Shown: positions 56,452 to 64,000 of the stretch, piece after piece
Numbering within the stretch: the first letter of the stretch is position 1
How the letters are laid out: each line of letters opens with the position of its first letter
Assembly (NCBI GenBank): GCA_008638375.1
Contig: VIRR01000556.1
Span: 282,571-346,570, forward strand
DNA from: Nyssa sinensis
Taxonomy: Eukaryota; Streptophyta; Magnoliopsida; Cornales; Nyssaceae
DNA length: 64,000 nucleotides
Direction: 5' to 3'
Notes under the pieces: generated by a model
The model's input: the letters and a program-made list of their open reading frames with translations, nothing else
Told to the model about the DNA's origin: nothing
Databases searched by the model: none
Made by a program: the position numbers and the translations under genes

Positions 56452-56775
56452 CTTCTCGTTATATTCAAATTGTGTCAGACTAGTAACCATCACATTCCAG
56501 GTTGCGACGATTTTTCAGGCATTTCATCGAATACCGTACGAGCACCCTCTAAATCACCATTTTGCATATACCCACTGATCAAAATGTTGCAAGCCATGAT
56601 GTTCTTCCTTAACATTACGCCGAACAATACAACGATGGTTCTCAACTTACCGAACTTGGAATACATGTTAAGGAGGTGGTTGGATATGAACTTGTCTGAG
56701 GAACACCCTCAGCAAGTAATCTTCTGGTTCCCAAAGAAACCACCACGCCATATTTTCCCTCGTTAACATTCCCTG
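56452..56775 (-). pseudogene. Pentatricopeptide-repeat (PPR) gene fragment
   Basis: The minus-strand reading gives DKFISNHLLNMYSKFGKL, then (shifted) RKNIMACNILISGYMQNGDL and EGARTVFDEMPEK, then (shifted again) VATWNVMVTSLTQFEYNEK. These are consecutive PPR repeats of the plant PCMP type, proteins that bind organelle RNA. At least two frameshifts and a transposon insertion at 56,451/56,452 break the frame, so it cannot be functional. It lies wholly inside the Mutator-like element, so it was probably captured from a genomic PPR gene; sequence to about 57.3 kb may be its upstream part. Confidence 0.8.
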
Positions 56776-57701
56776 GAACTGAAACAAAGGAAAAATCAAT
56801 GAAAATTTTCCAACTATAATCCATTTAAAAATAGAATCAAATTTGTAGAGGAAAGTGGAGTACCAGAAATGGGTGTTGTTTGGAGGGTGGGAAAGTGAGT
56901 CTCTCCATGTGAGAAGGAAAAGAAGAGAATGGTAGACAGGAGAGAAAATAACAGGGACCCATAACATAACATTATAATTCTAGTTGTGTCTCTTCAATCG
57001 GTTGTCTTTGGTAGAGGTACTGAAATAGCAAAAAAGCTTCCAAGTCTTTACAGAGAGATCTTGTAGCGAGTAGAATAGAATCTCTTGCAGAGGTAGAGAC
57101 AGATAGAGGTTTAATTGTTCCAGAGAGAGATGAATATGGGTTTCGGCGGATAAAGAGAGGTGAATAAGAGGTCTGTCCATATGTCCTGTTTTGAAGTCTC
57201 GAATGCTTCCTTCAAGCGGCCTTTGGAGCAAGAGTTCGGTAAATTCGTTAGAGGTGTTTGTGGAGAAAAAAGCCAGCCGTCGGTGTGTTTTGGTGAAAAT
57301 GAACACACCAAAGGACCAGTCCACCATGGGAATCTCTCTCCATCTTACTGATATCTATCTCATTTCTCTATCGGCTAGAGCCACCATTGATAAAAAATCA
57401 ACACTACCACCGCCAAAGGTGGTGTTGATATACATGAAAGAGGAGATAGAATGTTATGGATTTTTGATAGAATTATAATATTAAAATATAAGGGTAAATT
57501 AGTAATTTTACTAATTTCGTTACGGAGTTAAGGAAACAAGACTGACAAAGGGACAATGTTATTTGCAAAAAACTACAAGGGAGGTTTCTGCAATTGTCAG
57601 AAACCTCAGGAGAGGTAAGTTGTAATTATCTCATATTTTAATTATTAGAAATAAATATTATTTTTTATTAAAATAATAAACAGATTGTTAGAAATAATTA
57701 G

Positions 57702-58416
57702 TTTAATTATTGATAATTGTTAAAATATTTTAATTATATGTGAAATTTTATTTGAATTGTCAATCACTAATAATATATTCATGGTATGAAGATATATAGC
57801 CAAAAATATAAAAATTTATATTTTAAAAAAGAGATAACATATTCCCTTCTTTATATAAAGTAGCTTGGCACTATAAACAAATAAAGTTATCTCTAGGGTA
57901 AAATTTATTCTATTTTAAATTTTGAATTCAATATTTTTTTTTAGTGATAGATCGGACTGGGATATCCTGGTGAATTTACGTGTATCAGAGTAAGTCTCCC
58001 TGTTCGTGACACTCAAACCCACTCTTTAACTTTTATCTACCAACGATCAGTTTTAATTATTGATAATTGTTAAAATATTTTAATTATATGTAAAATTTTG
58101 TTTGAATTGTCAATCACTAATAATATATTCATGGTATGAGGATATATTGCCAAAAATATAAAAATATTTCTTTTGAAAAGAGATAACATATTCCCTTCTT
58201 ATGTAAGTAGCTTGGCACTATAAACAAATTAACGTTATCTCTAGGTAAAATTTTTTATTTAAATCTTGAATTCAATATATATATATATATATATATTATT
58301 TTTTTTTAGTGATGGATCAGATTGGGGGTATCCTGAGTGAATTTATGTGTATTAGAGTAAGTCCCTTTTTCGTGACATTCAAATCCACTCTTTAATTTTT
58401 ATCTACCAACGATCAG
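57702..58416. repeat. Tandem duplication, period about 350 bp
   Basis: Unit 1 (57,702-58,051) and unit 2 (58,052-58,416) both begin TTTAATTATTGATAATTG and share TTGTCAATCACTAATAATAT and GTAGCTTGGCACTATAAAC. Both end TTTATCTACCAACGATCAG. Unit 2 has an (AT)n expansion near 58,275. They start 60 bp beyond the right end of the Mutator-like element. Confidence 0.93.
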
Positions 58417-59369
58417 CGAAGAGAGAATTCAAACTTGAGATACAAATTTATTTATAGGGACACATAATTGATATATAAATTTATAATTATATTCACAATA
58501 GTTTATATTTTAATTTAAACTGTAACACAACAAATTACAAATTAGGCCAATGCGGTTGTAACAGTACTATATGACATACAGAGCGAATGAATCAAGGCAA
58601 CGGGGATAAACTCAAGATTCAAAAACCTTTTTTATTTTTTGTTTGGTTACTGTGAAAATATTAGGAAGGAAAAACAAGATGTGAGAAAAAAATGAAAATT
58701 TTATAATCTTATTTTCACTTTTTTCTTCTCTTCCTAATTTTTAAAAATTTTTATTTAAGACGAATAGAAAATAAGTGTATAATTACTTTTCCTTCCCTTT
58801 TCCATTTCCTTTTCCTTCTCTTGCTAAACCAAACCAAAGTTAGCTTACAAGAAAACATCTAGAAATGAGTTTGAGAAAGGTCAAGCAAGAGATTCACTGT
58901 AACCATATACTCAAGCTTGTGCTCTACATAGGGAACAAACTGCTTGCAGAAAGAACAAGTTAAAATAACAGTCCTTTTGTAAAGCCATTGTCAAGATAGT
59001 GATTTGTAACACGTGATATTAGTATACAAGTCTTGTGTTTAGAATAGAATGGAGCACACAAGGCCCATGCAACTAAACCTCTTTACGCTGCCTTGTCCCC
59101 ATAAATACGGTAAGAAGTATATTAGAGAATTTCAATGTACCGAATTAGGGTTTAAAAATTTTAACTGCAAAACAATATAAATATATTATAATTTTATGTT
59201 CTAAATAGTCAATAACATAACTAGTCTCGTAAACATAACTACTCTCGTAGGCATAACTACATTACCAAACTACATAATTCCTCTATGTTCTCTCTCTCTC
59301 TCTCTACTCTCTATTTTTTTATCATTGTTGCATAAATTGTTATTTCACAACAGCTAGGATCAGTGCCTC
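58417..59369. other. Intergenic, MITE-like fragment, no gene
   Basis: 58,636-58,842 has loosely inverted ends (TTTGTTTGGTTACTGTG and TTGCTAAACCAAACCAAAG), suggesting a small MITE. A (TC)n tract lies near 59,290. No coding sequence recognised. Confidence 0.35.
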
Positions 59370-59845
59370 GTGAATAGAGATGACAATTTTACCCGTCCCT
59401 GTTGAGAACCCGATATAACCCCATCCTACGTGGGAAGGATTTGGAAGAAATTATGTCCATCCGATTAAGATTTAGGACAGGTTTGGGTGAGGACACCCTA
59501 GTCCCCAATTATACAAAAAATAAGTTGTGTTATATAATTAATGTTTATAATAATATTTTTTAGTCACCTATTAAAAATTTAGACAAATATTTTAAAATTA
59601 TATATTTAAAAAAAAATATCATTCTAATTCTCTATTGACATACATATTTTTTATTTTAACACATATAATATTTTATTTGACATGTGTTAATTACAATTAC
59701 TTTAAATAAATAAATAAAAATTTAAAATAAATAGAAACCCTGATGACCCCCCGGGCCATCATGGGGTTTAAACGGTTTGAAGGAGACTTTTTTTGTCGCG
59801 GGACGGAATTCGCCGCCCTATTAACATCCCTACCCGTGAAGCCCT
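59370..59845. repeat. Dispersed repeat related to 37,420-37,955
   Basis: Shares the AT-rich core (TTTTATTTTAACACATATAA, AATTACAATTACTTTAAATA) and the right-hand block with GGGTTTAAACGG and GACTTTTTTTGTCGCGGGAC. The GC-rich ends suggest a decayed non-autonomous element. Confidence 0.55.
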
Positions 59846-60277
59846 TAGATTATGCAAAACAGTGTGCAGCGGAACCCACTCAAGCCAATAATTTTCCATC
59901 AAGGGCCACACACAGGACACAATTAGGGTAAGTTTGGCAGCACGTTTCCTTGAATGAGGTGTGGGAAATCCACGGCCCGTGCGGTATCCTTGTTCTCTCC
60001 CGCCACGAGATGCCCCCTACCGGCCTACCAACTACCTTTTAGTAACATAAAGAACATCCACTGTCTAACAGTCAAGTTTGAAGGGCTAGAGCTGCTGGAA
60101 AATACTAGGTAATGGAAACTCAAGCATTTGAAAACTCATAGGTCAAAAAATTCAAATAAACATTAACTTGATTAAATGATTTAAAGAATTCATAGCTTCT
60201 GTCCTTTACATGAGAGTGATAAATTGCCAGAAAACGAAACAATTGGGTTGTCCTCTCGATACAATGGAAAATAGCCT

Positions 60278-60355
60278 CTACTTGGCCAGGCGATTTACCT
60301 TCAGATATGGCAAGGCGCCAATCACATTGTCATAATCACCGCGGTCAACTTGTTG
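60278..60355 (-). CDS. Probable terminal exon of an unidentified gene
   Basis: After a good acceptor (CTGTGCAG) the minus strand reads 25 codons and TAG: QQVDRGDYDNVIGALPYLKV then NRLAK. Codon use is non-biased to AT and the sequence is less AT-rich than its surroundings, which suggests a real coding exon with upstream exons at higher coordinates. I could not find those exons convincingly within 60.4-64.0 kb and do not recognise the protein family. It could also be a short pseudogene piece. Confidence 0.4.
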   Translation of the reverse strand, partial: QQVDRGDYDNVIGALPYLKVNRLAK

Positions 60356-62400
60356 CTGCACAGATAAACCATTGTAATTGTAAGGAAGAACCAATTTAAT
60401 CCAAAACTGAAATAAAATCACTATTTGTATTTGTGCTTAGTTAAGTTTAATTTTCTTGAGGTATTTCTTATCAAAAAAAAAAAAAAAAATTCTTAAGAAG
60501 CTCAGAAACTGTGACTAATCCTCAAGTCAGTCAAAAACTGCATTCAGTTTCTGATATATACTTGGCCATTGGCCATTGCAGGGAAATAACACAAGTACAT
60601 TTTGTTTTACATTTTCAAGACGAGTCCATTGAGTTTCTCATAGAATTTAGGTGAAACTTGTTTAGCTTCTATAAGATGTCACAACATCCCACACCTTCAT
60701 AATCTAAAATTCTCTAAAATGTGTTCTCGTCTCTTGATTTTCAAAATCTAAGATGAATGCTCTTCAGCAATTCATTGCGTTTAAGGACAAAGAATTCGGA
60801 GAATTAAAGACATGAATAGCAAATGTGATATCCAAGAATCTTGTTTAGGCATTTGGATATTATGAAATGAATTGCTTAAGCTTTGAGCTTATCTTGCATG
60901 ACTAAAGTCAGGACACACAAAAGATGGCTACAGAAAGTATTTTTAACAATTCTATTTTTCTTTTTCATAGTCGGATGATATTTTTATTCTTATTTTAAAA
61001 ACAATATTGTTACTTGGATAAGCCATAAATTTTCCAAATAGAAAATTCACATTCAGTAAGAGTTCATCTTCACACAAAAGGTGAACAAAAGGAACAAACA
61101 AAGAGAGAAGGATCCACAAACAAGCGCAGGCCAACAGCCAAGTTAACAAAATACATGAGCTAGAAAAGTATAGCAATTTCTTTTCATCACCAAAGCTCAC
61201 ACAATAAAGGGGAAATAAGTCATTAACGAAAGAAAAGATTTATTAAAATTAACTTAAAAGTCCATGGGACATTTTGGTAGTAGTGGTCTTTCTTTTCCCT
61301 AGTTTAGCCCCCTACGTATTTGAACGGAACATTGTTTAAGGAATGCCTGACCTTCCATTTTATTACATTTTATTTTTTTCAGGTCAGCAATATATTCAGG
61401 TTTATCTGTAAGTAAAAAGAAAGAAAAGAAAATTAAAAAACACTAGAAACAAAGGTTTCAAATATTGCTTCTAAGTATTTATTACATAATTTCAAATATT
61501 GTAAAGTTGGCAGCATAGTATCTGAAGCAAATGGAAAATTTTCTTGAACATTCAAATTTCTGATATAATAGAGGATGAGCAGGGCAACCCAAAACCCCAC
61601 CGCAAAATTGGATGAGGCCTACAATTAGGAGGCACCACCTATTCTAATCATCATAATAAACAAGCTAAATAAAGGTATTTCATAATCATTCTATAATATC
61701 CTCTATCTGAAACAATGTTACCTGGAAGTTTGGAACACGGGTTGTTATGGTACGCGGAAAGGGAACGGGAATGCAATACGCTACATACTCTAAATGCAGT
61801 GCGATATGGGGTAAACTTATGTAGATGACATAAGTAAAATACAATGGGGTAGGTCCAAATATAGAAGCGTATTCTTTTCACCCAAGGATGAGTACAAGAA
61901 TATTAGAATGAAACAAGTAAAAGCATTGAACTTGCACCAATTTATGTTGATCACGATTTGTATTGGTCTTTTCCTATTAATCTTCTCTTAAAAGGAAAAT
62001 TGAGGAAAGAATTAAGAAGAAATTTTTTGGATCGCTAAATTTAGTATTTTGGAATGTAAGTGGTTTTGGAACCCACGTAGCAATACAAAAATTGCTAGGT
62101 TATTAGTGCTTTTGGTTAACTATGATCTGGCATGTTAACCCACCCAATAAGATTAAATTTTACTCACTTTCTACAAGATAATCACTTAAACCTCCTAAAA
62201 TTCTTGCATTTCTCTCTTTCTTATACCTGGAAGCAATGGAAGTGGCAAGGTTTCAAAGTATCTTGCCTTTAGGACCCAATGCATTGATACACTTAACTCA
62301 TGTACTAACTCAAGAAGTGGTCACCTAAAAAAAGGAATACACCAAAAATTTGAAACAAAAGGCAAAAAGAAACCATATAGTAGACACAAACCAGGAATGA
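60356..62400. other. Possible intron or intergenic region
   Basis: AT-rich sequence without a recognisable exon. If the 60,278-60,355 exon is real, this is probably its upstream intron. A poly-A run lies at 60,473-60,489. Confidence 0.4.
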
Positions 62401-62424
62401 AAGAGGTTGAAATCTATCAGTTGA

Positions 62425-63440
62425 TCAAAGTGAAAGAACATGTACCACCGCACTTGGTAAAAAAAAACCTCTTATATTAAGCTGGTACACTATGCTAAAT
62501 CTATCCAACTTCAGTCCAACTGACGACAAACTTGGACCAAACACGAGGACATGGAATCCTCGCACTGGGAACAAAACAACAGACGACTGATGGAAATTTG
62601 AGAAAAAGAACCTTGGAGAGGAAAGTCTCTTCAAATCCAGAAACAACCATCTTCTACACTACAACTTTCACTTGCCAAAACTTTACAAAGGATCTCTGAA
62701 AAATAAGAAATGTCAATGACAATCCCATCATTCACATTTCTATTAGACCTTTTACTCCAAAAGTAAGAACTCAAGCCTTAGGTCTTTGGATGAGCCACTG
62801 AAACCTTTTTATCTTCTTCAATAGCAAATGGAGAAGAAAAGCAAATCATTGAGAGGCTCCTCATCACAACCAGTGCCAATCTAACCTTTCTCCACTTACT
62901 CACATGAAATCTGGTCAGATAAATAAAATTATCTACCACTAATATAAGTTTCCTCCAAAAGCTAAGACCACCAGGGAGACACTTGTTTGCTGTGAAAACC
63001 ATTGCAACTCTCACTCTCCAAATGTATATCTCCAAGCTGGACTGGTCGCCTTCCCAGGAAGAAAAGACTAACTCCAAGCCAGGATCAATCCATATCCTGG
63101 CAATATCTTCAAAGCCACATCTCCATCGAAAGGTCTTCACAAAGAGGAAGAACAGAGTGAATGGCTGAATGCCAAGACCCTCCCCCTCCAATGCAACAAG
63201 AAAAATCCACAATTTGACAAGTTGTATAAACCCCTCCTTCCACCTGATCAAGTCTTTAAAATCTCCTCCACACTTCTACCCATCCCCATGAGATTATGAC
63301 ACTTCAGAAGGCAGCTGTTAAGAGGTTAGATAACATACTCTTTATAAGTGTAATTCTACCAACATTCAAAAGAAGCTTCCTTTTCAACTATCCAAGACAA
63401 TTTTCACATTTGGCATTACCAGTTCAGCAATACAGCTAGA
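62425..63440 (-). mobile_element. Degenerate LINE reverse-transcriptase region
   Basis: On the minus strand near 63,400-63,320 the reading LLLNVGRITLIKSMLSNLLT matches the conserved block downstream of the RT catalytic core in plant LINEs. The sequence that follows is broken by stops and frameshifts. A 157-codon open frame at 62,778-63,251 has no recognisable domain and overlaps other frames of the same decayed element. Confidence 0.55.
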
Positions 63441-63449
63441 TTAATTACC

Positions 63450-63750
63450 TGCACCTAAGGGAAGAACTAAGTAGGCAGCAGGAAGATGGCCACTCCTACC
63501 AATTCTTTTCTTCATATTAATCATGTGTTTGGAAACAAACTGGAAGCATTTCCAAATGCACCTAAGTAGGAACCAAGAAGATGGGCCACTCCTAACAATT
63601 CTTTTCTTCATATTAATCGTGTGCTTCGAAACAACTGGAAGCATTTCAAAATGCACCTAAATAGGCACCAAGAAGATGGACCACTCGTAACAATTCTTTT
63701 CTTCATATTTTTCGTGTGCTTGGAAAGAACTGGAAGCATTTCATACATTT
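63450..63750. repeat. Three-copy tandem repeat of about 97-105 bp
   Basis: Each copy contains TGCACCTAA, then AGAAGATGG-CCACTC, then CAATTCTTTTCTTCATATT, then GTG-TT-GAAA-AACTGGAAGC and CATTTC. Copies begin near 63,451, 63,557 and 63,652, and similarity is high. Confidence 0.9.
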
Positions 63751-63759
63751 TTTGCGTCT

Positions 63760-63925
63760 TTTGTACTTTTGGGTAAAAAAGAGTTACCCATTGTATGTAG
63801 TATCTTTTGTATAGTTTTTGGATTCTTTGAGGCTCTAGTTTTGTCCCTCCTCTTGTAATTATGGGTTCGCCCCTCTCAAGCGTCTTTTATATAACACCTT
63901 TACTTAATAAAAAATGCATTTCACC
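63760..63925 (+). mobile_element. LINE 3' end remnant
   Basis: Contains GTACTTTTGGG early, then GGGTTCGCCCCTCTCAAGCG, TCTTTTATATAACACC and TTTACTTAATAAAAAA. This is the same LINE-type 3' tail as the minus-strand tails at 2.9 and 45.1 kb, but in the opposite orientation. Confidence 0.55.
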
Positions 63926-64000
63926 TATCTTAGCCAAACATGTGTTTCATGAAGACGAAAGGATCATCTACATTTGATCGTGTAATACAGAGGGACCCCC

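Larger units (their letters stand above)
52285..57632. mobile_element. Mutator-like element with long TIRs and a captured PPR fragment
   Basis: A 5,348-bp element. The left end starts GGGTAAATTGCACCTACCTC and the right end, read inward, starts GAGATAATTACAACTTACCT. Both continue through TTTCTGA-AATT-CAGAAACCT and AATAACA-TGTCC, so the inverted repeats extend for at least 80 bp with mismatches. A 9-bp target duplication flanks it, as expected for Mutator-superfamily elements. I see no transposase. It contains TC, TA and GT microsatellites, a nested insertion ending at 56,451, and part of a pentatricopeptide gene. That is the architecture of a Pack-MULE. Confidence 0.8.

Noticed and set aside
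62778..63251. 157-codon open frame on the minus strand
   Set aside because: It overlaps a decayed LINE region, has no recognisable domain, and neighbouring frames carry the LINE-like residues.

Overview
This window is nuclear DNA from a flowering plant, almost certainly a eudicot and possibly a woody one. The evidence is large intron-rich genes with GT-AG splice sites and plant-specific proteins (plant-type ATG11, an ASG1-like protein, a class-II serine carboxypeptidase-like protein). The DNA between genes is very AT-rich and full of LINE, copia, Mutator-like and MITE debris. I cannot name the species. No operons, CRISPR arrays, tRNA or rRNA genes were recognised.

Layout. (1) About 1-5,761, minus strand: the first six exons (308 residues) of a serine carboxypeptidase-like gene. 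Its 3' end is not visible, and its introns hold LINE remnants, a three-copy repeat and microsatellites. (2) About 5,800-22,450: a gene-poor, AT-rich region. It contains a pair of MITE-like elements, a 250-290 bp duplicated segment, and a 9.85-kb array of three direct repeats of about 3.3 kb (12,026-21,877). Each unit carries a copia-type LTR with a primer-binding-site-like motif. (3) 22,450-34,724, plus strand: the complete ATG11 autophagy scaffold gene (five coding exons, 1,157 aa). Intron 3, 4.6 kb long, is filled with LINE and other repeat debris. (4) 36,100-42,232, plus strand: a 329-aa RING-finger gene with a 5'-UTR intron and a copia fragment in its first coding intron. (5) 43,778-50,605, minus strand: a six-exon, 580-aa ASG1-like (TRF-like) plant nuclear protein gene with an internal 36-residue duplication. 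Its 3.7-kb intron 5 contains a LINE bounded by a perfect 17-bp target-site duplication. (6) 52,285-57,632: a 5.35-kb Mutator-like element with long terminal inverted repeats and a 9-bp target duplication. It holds a frameshifted piece of a pentatricopeptide-repeat gene and a nested insertion. (7) 57,642-64,000: a 350-bp tandem duplication, MITE-like repeats, one likely terminal exon of an unidentified minus-strand gene (60,278-60,355), and degenerate LINE sequence.

The host genes are unrelated housekeeping-type genes and do not form a pathway or cluster. The most notable features are structural: the three-unit array, whose middle unit looks like an unequal-crossover chimera, and the gene-fragment-carrying Mutator element. 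I found no convincing new multi-gene system.
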